From positions 186,001 through 250,000 of the forward strand of contig BNHL01000001.1 of the NCBI GenBank assembly GCA_015472025.1: a DNA stretch of 64,000 nucleotides. The letters are read 5' to 3'. The stretch is from Cytophagales bacterium WSM2-2 (GTDB lineage Bacteria; Bacteroidota; Bacteroidia; Cytophagales; Cyclobacteriaceae). The translations under genes were made by a program, and so were the position numbers. Shown here piece after piece: positions 46,465 through 55,356 of this stretch (position 1 is the first letter of the stretch; every line of letters starts with the position of its first letter). The notes beneath the pieces are model-generated. The model was not told the DNA's origin and did no database searches. It worked only from the letters and a program-made list of their open reading frames with translations.

Positions 46465-47373
46465 ATGAATCGAAGAGATTTTTTAACTACAGCAACCACC
46501 GGGGCAGCGTTACTCGCTTCACCCTTACAATCAACCGGACAATTTATGAAGACCAAATCAGCAGCGGGCTATCAACTCCTCGTCCTTGGAACAAATTGGG
46601 GTTGGCCCGGAACCCATGAAGAGTTTTGTGTGAAAGCGAAAGCTGCGGGTTATGATGGAGCCGAAGTGTGGTGGATTGCAGACGAAAAAAGTCGGAATAA
46701 CCTACTGGAGTCACTGACCAAACACGGACTTAAGGCCGCTGTACTTTGGGGAAGCGGTGAAAGCGATTTTCAAAAACATGAGGTCGACTTCCAAAAGACA
46801 TTCAAGAGCATCCTGGATATAAAACCGCTTTATATCAATTGTCATTCAGGGCGTGATTTCTTTAGCGCTGAACAGAACCAGAAGATCATCGACTATAGTT
46901 ATGCGACTTCGGCCTCATCGGGAGTGCCCGTATATCATGAAACACACCGGGGCAGAGCGTTATATGCAACTACATCCACAAGAGGATTTATTGAAAAGAG
47001 TTCACAGTTAAAGATCACACTAGATATTTCACACTGGTGTAACGTACATGAGTCCATGCTTGGAGATCAGCCCGAAGCTGTAAACCTTGCGCTCTCACGC
47101 ACTGAGCATATCCATGCACGTATAGGCCATCCTGAAGGACCTCAGGTGAATGACCCGCGTGCCCCCGAGTGGAAGGAGATTGTACAAACTCATTTCAACT
47201 GGTGGGATAAAGTTGTAGAACGAAAGAAGAAAGAAGGTGGAAGAATGACGTTCCTCACTGAGTTTGGGCCACCACATTATATGCCGGCCTTGCCCTACAC
47301 CGTGCAGCCTCTGGCAAGCCAATGGGACGTGAATGTATATATGATGAGAATGATAAGGGAGCGTTATTCATGA
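46465..47373 (+). CDS. Sugar phosphate isomerase/epimerase-like TIM-barrel protein, exported
   Basis: 302 residues from the ATG at 46465, 43 bases after the fusion gene. The N-terminus (MNRRDFLTTATTGAALLASP) has a Tat-like signal with the RRDF motif. The body is an AP-endonuclease-2-like TIM barrel: WGWPGTHEEFCVKAKAAGYD, GAEVWWIADEKS, LYINCHSGRDFFSAEQ, YHETHRGRALYATTSTRGF, LKITLDISHWCNVHES, HIHARIGHPEGPQV and FLTEFGPPHYMP. The conserved Glu and His ligands of the metal site (YHETH, DISHW, HIHARIG, TEFGP) are present. Family enzymes interconvert keto- and aldo-sugars; substrate unknown, probably linked to the preceding glycosidase-like gene. Confidence 0.88.
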   Translation: MNRRDFLTTATTGAALLASPLQSTGQFMKTKSAAGYQLLVLGTNWGWPGTHEEFCVKAKAAGYDGAEVWWIADEKSRNNLLESLTKHGLKAAVLWGSGESDFQKHEVDFQKTFKSILDIKPLYINCHSGRDFFSAEQNQKIIDYSYATSASSGVPVYHETHRGRALYATTSTRGFIEKSSQLKITLDISHWCNVHESMLGDQPEAVNLALSRTEHIHARIGHPEGPQVNDPRAPEWKEIVQTHFNWWDKVVERKKKEGGRMTFLTEFGPPHYMPALPYTVQPLASQWDVNVYMMRMIRERYS

Positions 47374-47383
47374 TGCCTTAAAA

Positions 47384-47412
47384 CAAAAAACCCCAGTTGC
47401 CCGGGGTCTTTT
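47384..47412. terminator. Bidirectional intrinsic terminator
   Basis: Stem ACCCC/GGGGT (47390-47394 with 47403-47407), with an A-run before and CTTTTT after, between convergent genes ending at 47373 (plus) and 47431 (minus). Confidence 0.85.
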
Positions 47413-47430
47413 TCACACAAACAAACCTTA

Positions 47431-47952
47431 TCAGATCAAGATTGCCATACTCGTAAGAGTTGAAGCAACTTTAAGATTGGAGGCTTCGATAGCAGCCTGG
47501 TTAAGTTCAAATTTCAGTTTTTCATCCACTGTCTTGAAGTTGATGCAACTTCCTTTGGAGCCCAGACCGTTACGGTCGGTGACAACTAATGTGCCCTTGC
47601 CCTTTACTTTAGCATTGATAGCATCAAATTCACCACTTTTAGTACGGTCGATAAATACCACCTGGCAGTCGGTCAATTCCGATGCATCCTTGAATTTCTT
47701 AATAACATAAGTCTTAGCGCCCTTAGGCTTACCACCATACCATGTGGTAAGCGTATTGAACATGTCATTGTTTCCTACCACTCCAATGACGAACTCCTTG
47801 CTCGCGTCATTCGCAGGCCACTGGACATATTTTACAAAATTGAAAACCATCATGGAATATATCTCATGCATGGGGCGCGCGTCCTGCGCATTAGCGAAAG
47901 TGCTGGCCAACATTACTACCAACGCTACTGCTGCTACTTTTACCGTTTTCAT
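47431..47952 (-). CDS. YfiR-family (DUF4154) periplasmic protein
   Basis: 173 residues with a signal peptide (VAAVALVVMLASTFANAQDA). The mature protein has the YfiR layout: YSMMVFNFVKYVQWP near the start, FVIGVVGNNDMFNTLTTWY, YVIKKFKDASELTDCQVVFI, TLVVTDRNGLGSKGSCINF and the C-terminal LKFELNQAAIEASNLKVAST. In Pseudomonas, YfiR restrains the diguanylate cyclase YfiN from the periplasm; in Bacteroidota the family often lies beside histidine kinases or stands alone, as here, so its partner cannot be named. Two cysteines (in TDCQ and KGSCIN) could form the disulfide known for YfiR. Confidence 0.88.
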   Translation of the reverse strand: MKTVKVAAVALVVMLASTFANAQDARPMHEIYSMMVFNFVKYVQWPANDASKEFVIGVVGNNDMFNTLTTWYGGKPKGAKTYVIKKFKDASELTDCQVVFIDRTKSGEFDAINAKVKGKGTLVVTDRNGLGSKGSCINFKTVDEKLKFELNQAAIEASNLKVASTLTSMAILI

Positions 47953-48290
47953 TTTCTTCTTGTTTTTGTGTGTGATTACGATACAAATGTAGAGTGGCGC
48001 CCTGCCGTGGAAAGCCCTACATCGGGGTGATACTTTCGGATGTAAGGTTTACTGCTTTTTTATTATCCAGTGGTACATTTCAATGCTTATCTGGCAGAGT
48101 TAATGCCTTACATACAGAATTTAGGCCGCTTGGCAGGCTCAATGCCCCATTAGCCATCCACGCTGCGCAACCTTTCAAGTGTAATGAATCGGGGTTAGAG
48201 GGCATCAGAAGGGGTTGTAATCTAAAAAAGGTACTTTTTCCAATCGGGCTATCGCCTGTTTGTTCCTTTCGGATAGTGTCTGTTTGACAC
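47953..48290. other. 338-base stretch without a convincing gene
   Basis: It holds the promoter region of the YfiR-like gene on its left. Three copies of a short CCTTACAT-like word occur (about 48010-48115, one inverted), and a small hairpin AGTGTC/GACACT lies at the right end, at the stop of the XRE gene. Open frames here have no coding character. Confidence 0.5.
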
Positions 48291-48644
48291 TTATACGTCT
48301 TTACTTTTGGATAACTCGTCCAGCAGGTGATGTACCTCGTCCAGCTTGCGCAAGGGAAGGGATTTGATCTTGTGCATGATGTTGCTATTGGTCCTTTCAC
48401 GCTTTAATCGATTCAACGCGTGGTCATCGCCTACGCCAACACTTCCTGTCCACGTAAAAAGCTCGTCTATAGTGCAATTCAGGACAATACATATCTTCTC
48501 GAGTATGGTAATGCGGATAGTACCAAGGTTACTGCTGAGCAATTTAGTGGCATGGGCACGGGAAAATCCGGACTTAACAAGGAAAGTGTAAGGTCTGTCA
48601 TAGCCTTTGGCCTCCAGAATGTGGTAAAGATCGAATTTGAGCAT
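48291..48644 (-). CDS. XRE-family helix-turn-helix regulator
   Basis: 117 residues from the ATG beginning MLKFDLYHILEAKGYDRPYT; the frame extends 29 codons upstream without coding character. The Cro/CI-type HTH spans about residues 3-65, with FLVKSGFSRAHATKLLSSNL as helices 2-3 and ICIVLNCTIDELFTW as the typical end of the fold. The remaining 50 residues are basic and helical (NRLKRERTNSNIMHKIKSLP). It is a cytoplasmic DNA-binding protein; target unknown, with self-control and control of the divergent small genes the natural guesses. Confidence 0.88.
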   Translation of the reverse strand: MLKFDLYHILEAKGYDRPYTFLVKSGFSRAHATKLLSSNLGTIRITILEKICIVLNCTIDELFTWTGSVGVGDDHALNRLKRERTNSNIMHKIKSLPLRKLDEVHHLLDELSKSKDV

Positions 48645-48788
48645 GGAAATGTTGGCTTGTTGTAATCTGTTTGATGAAATAGGGAAGCAATATTCATCAC
48701 CAACTGCAGACCTTTCATGACATTTGTTCACATCTCAAGTTCTTTATAACCGAACGCATTAATATTTATTTAAATCCTAAAGACAGGC

Positions 48789-49070
48789 ATGCACAATTGT
48801 CTAACCAACGTGCAAACAATACAAACAAGGCAGCTGAAATATGAAAATAATGTGCACGATCAACGGATAAACGTGTCCGAATCATCAACATACTTGCTTT
48901 CACTGCTGACAATGTTGTATGAATTACAGAATTTAGTGAGTGATTGTATCGACAAGATCGATGTAACCATGACAGACCGCTATGTTTTACTAAACATGCC
49001 TGATACTTTTGGAAACAAGTTGAAGCATTTACATATTAGCTTGGATTATTTACAAACCATGAACAACTAA
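48789..49070 (+). CDS. Small uncharacterised protein
   Basis: 93 residues, no signal peptide, mostly helical, with SSTYLLSLLTMLYELQNLVS in the middle and MTDRYVLLNMPDTFGNKLKH near the end. It is read toward a GyrI-like gene that starts three bases after its stop, which supports it being real, and is divergent from the XRE regulator. I do not recognise it. Codon use is somewhat AT-richer than in the surrounding genes by eye. Confidence 0.55.
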   Translation: MHNCLTNVQTIQTRQLKYENNVHDQRINVSESSTYLLSLLTMLYELQNLVSDCIDKIDVTMTDRYVLLNMPDTFGNKLKHLHISLDYLQTMNN

Positions 49071-49073
49071 CCA

Positions 49074-49508
49074 ATGCATATCGAAGTTATTGAACAACCC
49101 ATTACGTTTGATTTGTACGGCTTGTCGGCCTTTGTGCAAAACAATGACTATGCTAAAACAGGCAAGCGACTGATGGACGAACTTTGGAAGGTAATTGCTG
49201 CCAACAAGCTACCTCACAAAGGCATTAACATCTGGGCTTACTTTGCCAACCACGAAATGATGACGGCCGTGGAGTTAAAACAAGCGGTCGACCTTACTGG
49301 AATTCTCGAGCACCGAATGATTCAATTGGAAAGGTACGCCTATAGCAAACACGTTGGCTCTTACCAGTTGATACCAAAGGCCTATTCCGAAATGGAGAAT
49401 GAACTGGCAAAGCGCGGACTAAAACATACGGTTCCCATGCTGGAGGTATATGGACACTGGCAGGAAGATGAAAGAAAATTGGAAACAGAATTGATTTGGA
49501 AGGTGTGA
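49074..49508 (+). CDS. GyrI-like/AraC effector-binding-domain protein
   Basis: 144 residues. The pattern of an N-terminal strand (IEVIEQPITFDLYGLSAFVQ), a helix with GKRLMDELWKVIAANKLPHK, a strand pair (INIWAYFANHEM), the central MIQLERYAYSKHVGSYQLIP and a helix/strand end (YSEMENELAKRG, PMLEVYGHWQ, KLETELIWKV) fits the GyrI-like small-molecule-binding fold. Such stand-alone domains bind drugs or other hydrophobic ligands in the cytoplasm. It lies three bases after the small gene upstream, so they are likely co-transcribed. Family assignment is by pattern only. Confidence 0.75.
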   Translation: MHIEVIEQPITFDLYGLSAFVQNNDYAKTGKRLMDELWKVIAANKLPHKGINIWAYFANHEMMTAVELKQAVDLTGILEHRMIQLERYAYSKHVGSYQLIPKAYSEMENELAKRGLKHTVPMLEVYGHWQEDERKLETELIWKV

Positions 49509-49516
49509 AATGTTTG

Positions 49517-50209
49517 TCATTTCCTCCCTGATATAAAAATTACTGCACCAGAAAATTCCTTTCGGAAATTCACGTGCAAATCTTTCGCTTTCAACAATTC
49601 AATCAGCACTTCGGGTTGAACGTGTGTTTTCAGATTTTGAAGCAAGGCTCTGGCAGGTTCGATATCCGAAATAAAAAAATAACAAAGTAGCTTGTAGATA
49701 GACTGGAGATAAGCTGTCATAAGCAATCGCAGGAATCTGTTTTCAGGCAATTGAAACTCAACGAATGAAAAAGTGCCTTGTTCATTCATCAATTGACAGA
49801 TCAAATCAACAAAAGCCGGGTACGCTGAAGGTGAAATACATTTCAATCCATACGAGCAAAGAATGTGATCTCCTTTGAGCGCTAAAGAATGATTTTTTAG
49901 AATATTGGTTTCGATAAAATGAACATGGGGATACCTGCTATTCTTTTTCTGTGCGCAATTGATCATTCTTTTCGAAGCATCCAATCCCACATAGGCAATT
50001 CCGCTTTTCTCGATAGCAAGGTGAAATAGATTGTTCCCAGTGCCACACATCAGGTCTATCACCGAGGACTCTTTTTTAATACATGCTGCTTCAATCGCTT
50101 TGGTCCTTAACCTGCCGGCTAATCCGAACGAAATAACGTCAGTGATCCAATAGTGCGGGGCAATGGCATCAAATACTTCCCGGTAGCGGAATACAAAATC
50201 AGACGTCAT
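49517..50209 (-). CDS. Class I SAM-dependent methyltransferase
   Basis: 230 residues. SAM-binding motif I is VIDLMCGTGNNLFHLAI near residue 51, with the acidic residue of motif II in YVGLDASKRMINCAQKK and a motif IV-like ILCSYGLKCISPSAYP. The N-terminal YREVFDAIAPHYWITDVISF is the UbiE-like pattern. The substrate is unknown; quinone, lipid or small-molecule methylation are the options for this subgroup. Its ATG overlaps the upstream stop by one base (TAATG), so it is translationally coupled to the membrane protein gene. Confidence 0.9.
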   Translation of the reverse strand: MTSDFVFRYREVFDAIAPHYWITDVISFGLAGRLRTKAIEAACIKKESSVIDLMCGTGNNLFHLAIEKSGIAYVGLDASKRMINCAQKKNSRYPHVHFIETNILKNHSLALKGDHILCSYGLKCISPSAYPAFVDLICQLMNEQGTFSFVEFQLPENRFLRLLMTAYLQSIYKLLCYFFISDIEPARALLQNLKTHVQPEVLIELLKAKDLHVNFRKEFSGAVIFISGRK

Positions 50210-51165
50210 TATTTTGATTCAGCCAACGCCCTGATGTCTTCGAGCACGTGCCTGTGCATAGCGTTTACCAGGTAATCCGACCACCATTGCCAGTAAAAGG
50301 CCGGGGTGATGCGATACTTGTACTTTGTATTCGCTATCAGCTGGCATTGATTTTCACTGATTGGTTTGATAATAAATTCCCCGTAAGAAGCATCGAAATA
50401 GCCTTGAAGGTGGGGTGCATCGAGTGAATCATAGAAAGTAAGTTCTTTCATCGTCCGGACTTCGTCAGGTATCGAGAAACGTATTTGCCGGAGGCTGTCC
50501 AGTTTTTCAATAGCAAGTGCGGCAAATCCATTACTAAGCTCACAGTTCAAAAAACATTTTTTATTGTTGTCATAACTCAGCTGCATAGAAGTGGGGTGGC
50601 TCACTCCAGCCCTGAAAAACAAATTGCCGTGGGCAGTAAACCTAACGCGGTGAGAGAGCACATCCCAAATTTTTGCCTGCGAAGCATGGATGAGAATAGT
50701 TTCTGTTGCAAGCGATTCAATCCCGTCCTTATCAACAGTATCGTAATAAGTGAATGAAGTGTTCAGCAGCAGAACGAACCCGATCATGTGGGTCAGGTAC
50801 ATGTTTCTGATTGCATAACCTATGAGCGCTCCCAGAAATGCGGGGAGTATCAGAATACCCTCGGCCATAAGAATACATATCGCTCCTTCCAGTCCTGCCA
50901 AAATTAGAAGTATACTACCTACGGCCAGTAAGGCCAGAATGAGGAATGAACCTTTGAGAAATCCCCGCGAACGAAATGTTTTTGAGTAGTATCCGCCAGT
51001 TACCCCCAGGGAGAATGGTACTGCAAGGAAGAGTGTCCATCCATAAACCCCTGTCCTCAATAAGACAACAAAGAGCAAGACAAGAAATACACACTGGAAT
51101 GCAAGGAAAACACGAAGTTGTTTTTTCTCAACTGAATTAGAGGGTGGCGGGGTCTGGGTTTCCAA
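50209..51165 (-). CDS. Membrane protein with C-terminal SRPBCC-like domain
   Basis: 318 residues. Residues 18-145 hold four or five membrane segments (FLAFQCVFLVLLFVVLL, GWTLFLAVPFSLGVTGGYY, GSFLILALLAVGSILLILAG, ILMAEGILILPAFLGALIGY, LTHMIGFVLLLNTSF). Residues 160-318 look like a START/SRPBCC helix-grip domain: TETILIHASQAKIWDVLSH, FFRAGVSHPTSMQL, GYFDASYGEFIIKPISENQC and a C-terminal helix RHVLEDIRALAESK. Lipid or other hydrophobic ligand binding is typical of the fold. It is coupled to the methyltransferase, which may act on the bound ligand (inference). Confidence 0.82.
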   Translation of the reverse strand: METQTPPPSNSVEKKQLRVFLAFQCVFLVLLFVVLLRTGVYGWTLFLAVPFSLGVTGGYYSKTFRSRGFLKGSFLILALLAVGSILLILAGLEGAICILMAEGILILPAFLGALIGYAIRNMYLTHMIGFVLLLNTSFTYYDTVDKDGIESLATETILIHASQAKIWDVLSHRVRFTAHGNLFFRAGVSHPTSMQLSYDNNKKCFLNCELSNGFAALAIEKLDSLRQIRFSIPDEVRTMKELTFYDSLDAPHLQGYFDASYGEFIIKPISENQCQLIANTKYKYRITPAFYWQWWSDYLVNAMHRHVLEDIRALAESK

Positions 51166-51294
51166 AAATGAGTTGCTTTAGGTTGCTGCGAAATTAAAAT
51201 GAAAGTTTAAGAAATACTTCCTCTAAAGCGAAACACTTATTTGCCGTAGTCTTTCCTGATACCTACAGCATTTTCTTACAGCAGGCCATTTGCA

Positions 51295-52908
51295 TTAATA
51301 AGATGAGGCTTCCTGAATTAATCGCTGGATTTCGTTGCCTTGATCTTCCCGTTGGGATTCGTTCCACCGGAAATGCCTTGTCAATTCATCCATGACAGGT
51401 TCAAACACTCGCTTTGCTCGTGGCAAATCGAAATAGAGCATTCCCGTCCTGCGGACCAAAAAATCAGAGGCGGATACCAGCATTTCATTTTCAAGACAGA
51501 AATCAAGCTCTGCCATTGTTAGCCGCCATTCATTGTCTGAACTTCCTTTCTCAATCAAAGAAATAATTTCTTCAGTCTGTTGTCCGTAAGTGCTCACTAA
51601 ATAATCGGTGTAGTCTCCCAGCTGAAAAACCTTTAATCTTTTTTCTGTTTCATTCCTGTACCTCCTCACCTCATCTACATTTTTAAATGAAGCGCGTGTC
51701 AATTTAATTGACCTCGTAAGACATGACAGCAGCTTTCTCTCTTCGAATTTTTTCTCCACAACAAGGTCGACAACCCGTTCGGCCATCTTTCGATAACCAG
51801 TGAGCTTCCCTCCCGCAATTGAAATCAATCCTGATGGCGACTCAAAAATCTCATCTTTACGCGAAAGCTCCGAAGCGCTTTTTCCTTCTTCATGAATCAA
51901 CGGACGCAATCCGGCCCAACTCGATTCAACGTCTTCGGATTTCAGTTGTGAATTGATAAAAGTTTGATTCACTGCCCGGAGCAAATACTCAACGTCCTCT
52001 TTTTCTGTATGTACTCCATCAATAAGCCCTGCGTAGTTGGTGTCAGTTGTACCAATGTAAGTTGTCCTGCCGCGGGGAATAGCAAAAATCATCCGTCCAT
52101 CACCAACATCAAAATAAATTGCCTGAGTAACCGGCAATTTTTCGCGTGGCACAACAATGTGAACGCCTTTGGTCAGGTGTAACTTTTTACCTGTTTTTGA
52201 TTTGTCTTTCTCTCGAAGGGTGTCGACCCATGGCCCGGCAGCATTGACCACCATCGCAGCATGAATTTCGAAGGCGCCTCCACTCACGTGATCAATCGCT
52301 TTTACACCCGTTACCTTTCCATTTTCATAAATAAAGTCTGTTGCTTCGCAATAGTTGGCAATGGTTGCCTTGTGTACACTTGCTGTCTTGATGATCTCAA
52401 TGGTGAGTCGTGCATCATCGGTGCGGTATTCTGCATAGATGGCTCCACCCTTAACATCCTGTGGATTGAGCAAGGGCTCTCTCGATAACGTTTGCTTGCG
52501 AGTCAGCATCTTGCGTTGGTCTTCCGGCTTAACACCGGCAAGCCAATCATAGAGTTTAAGCCCAACTGAAGTGAGTACGCTCCCCAAACCACGCTTCTCA
52601 TATAAAGGCAGAAGCATTTTTTCAGGAATCACTAAATGAGGAGCCAACTGATGGACTACTGCTCTTTCACTTCCCACTTCTTTCACCAGTCCGAATTCGA
52701 GTTGTTTGAGATAGCGCAATCCACCGTGAATCAATTTGGTAGAACGACTGCTGGTGCCGTAGGCAAAATCTTTTTTTTCGATCAACGCTGTTTTCAATCC
52801 ACGCGATGCCGCATCAAGGGCAATGCCCGCGCCGGTAATTCCTCCACCTATAATCAACAAATCTAAAGACTCTGATTTTAGTTTTTCTAATGATGCCTCT
52901 CGATTCAT
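51295..52908 (-). CDS. glpD: Glycerol-3-phosphate dehydrogenase (FAD)
   Basis: 537 residues. The N-terminal dinucleotide-binding motif LLIIGGGITGAGIALDAASR is followed by the FAD-G3P signature FAYGTSSRSTKLIHGGLRYL. Further landmarks: GGAIYAEYRTDDARLTIEII, VNAAGPWVDTL, FAIPRGRTTYIGTTDTNY and a C-terminal DAO_C domain with EMLVSASDFLVRRTGMLYFD. It oxidises glycerol-3-phosphate to dihydroxyacetone phosphate at the inner membrane and passes electrons to quinone. It is the last gene of the leftward glpF-glpK-glpD group, 62 bases from glpK. Confidence 0.96.
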   Translation of the reverse strand: MNREASLEKLKSESLDLLIIGGGITGAGIALDAASRGLKTALIEKKDFAYGTSSRSTKLIHGGLRYLKQLEFGLVKEVGSERAVVHQLAPHLVIPEKMLLPLYEKRGLGSVLTSVGLKLYDWLAGVKPEDQRKMLTRKQTLSREPLLNPQDVKGGAIYAEYRTDDARLTIEIIKTASVHKATIANYCEATDFIYENGKVTGVKAIDHVSGGAFEIHAAMVVNAAGPWVDTLREKDKSKTGKKLHLTKGVHIVVPREKLPVTQAIYFDVGDGRMIFAIPRGRTTYIGTTDTNYAGLIDGVHTEKEDVEYLLRAVNQTFINSQLKSEDVESSWAGLRPLIHEEGKSASELSRKDEIFESPSGLISIAGGKLTGYRKMAERVVDLVVEKKFEERKLLSCLTRSIKLTRASFKNVDEVRRYRNETEKRLKVFQLGDYTDYLVSTYGQQTEEIISLIEKGSSDNEWRLTMAELDFCLENEMLVSASDFLVRRTGMLYFDLPRAKRVFEPVMDELTRHFRWNESQREDQGNEIQRLIQEASSY

Positions 52909-52970
52909 AAGTGCATTGCTCGTTCTTCGTTACTCTTGGACACCATTCAAGATATTGTTGAATACTCCGT

Positions 52971-54452
<1,482 letters not shown>

Positions 54453-54473
54453 CTACTATTATTTCAAACTACA

Positions 54474-54532
54474 AATTGCAGATTACAAAGCCGAGAAGCG
54501 AATTTGTAATTTGAATTCTGTAATCTGTAATT
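54474..54532 (-). repeat. Long imperfect inverted repeat between glpF and glpK
   Basis: Bases 54474-54487 pair with 54519-54532 at 13 of 14 positions, with the inner 31 bases able to pair in part. It begins right after the glpF stop, and its far end is 21 bases before the glpK start. It lacks a T-run, so attenuation or mRNA end protection is as likely as termination. Confidence 0.65.
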
Positions 54533-54533
54533 C

Positions 54534-55238
54534 TTAAAAAATCGAATTATAAATAACAGCGCCAAGCAATCCACCTATCATCGGCCCTATTACGGGAATC
54601 CATGCATAGCTCCAGTCTGAGTTTCCCTTTCCATGAATTGGCAAAATGAAGTGTGCAATACGAGGGCCAAGGTCCCGGGCTGGATTGATTGCAAAACCGG
54701 TCGTCCCTCCAAGGCTTAAACCAATCGAAACAATCAGCAGCCCTACAACAATCGGGTTAATTCCATCGGCAAAATTATTTGCTCCAATAAAAAGAAGCGC
54801 CAACACAAGTACTGCCGTGCCAATCACTTCACTTATCAAATTTGAGATAGTGTTGCGGATGGCAGGTGCTGTACAAAACACAGCCCGTTTGGTATCGGCA
54901 TCAGGAGTTTCCTTCCAGTGTGGCATATAATGCAACCAGACTAAAACAGCGCCAACAAATGCTCCTGCCAACTGAGCCAAAATGTAACCCGCTACCTTAT
55001 CATATGAAAACGCACCCTTGAAAGCCAGAGCCAGCGTTACCGCGGGGTTGAGATGAGCCCCGCTGATACTTCCAACAGCATAAATGGAAAGCGTGACTGC
55101 GAGTCCCCAACCGAGTACAATCGTGAACCATCCTGCATTTTCAGATTTCGATTTTTTTAACAAGACACCGGCAACAACACCGTTGCCCATCAAGACAAGA
55201 AACAGGGTTCCAAAAAATTCAGCGAAGTACGAAGTCAT
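54534..55238 (-). CDS. glpF: Glycerol uptake facilitator (aquaglyceroporin)
   Basis: 234 residues with six membrane segments and two half-helices carrying the NPA-type motifs SGAHLNPAVTLALAF and GFAINPARDLGPRIAHF. The Asp after the second NPA (NPARD) is the mark of glycerol-conducting members. It lets glycerol diffuse across the inner membrane. It is the first gene of the operon with glpK and glpD. The intergenic region to the divergent lpxC gene is 118 bases and must hold its promoter. Confidence 0.96.
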   Translation of the reverse strand: MTSYFAEFFGTLFLVLMGNGVVAGVLLKKSKSENAGWFTIVLGWGLAVTLSIYAVGSISGAHLNPAVTLALAFKGAFSYDKVAGYILAQLAGAFVGAVLVWLHYMPHWKETPDADTKRAVFCTAPAIRNTISNLISEVIGTAVLVLALLFIGANNFADGINPIVVGLLIVSIGLSLGGTTGFAINPARDLGPRIAHFILPIHGKGNSDWSYAWIPVIGPMIGGLLGAVIYNSIF

Positions 55239-55307
55239 AACAATCGATTGATTAGGTAATAGGTAAAACTAAGACTAATTGGCGTGAAGCACATGGATTT
55301 AAGTCCT

Positions 55308-55338
55308 TTTGGATTATCCCTTAATTGCCTTAAATTTG
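55308..55338 (+). promoter_or_regulatory. Promoter of the lpxC/fabZ-lpxA operon
   Basis: TTTG at 55308-55311, exactly 19 bases, then TAAATTTG at 55331-55338: a full match to the Bacteroidota -33/-7 pattern, 19 bases before the start codon. Confidence 0.8.
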
Positions 55339-55356
55339 CGCACTTTTCACAATTGA

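Noticed and set aside
48080-48400. A 106-codon minus-strand open frame in the gene-poor stretch
   Set aside because: It overlaps the end of the XRE gene in another frame and has random-looking composition (many Cys, Trp, Pro).
48291-49508. Toxin-antitoxin system
   Set aside because: The XRE gene and the small genes are divergent and not overlapping, and the second small gene looks GyrI-like, not like a known toxin. I leave it as a weak possibility only.
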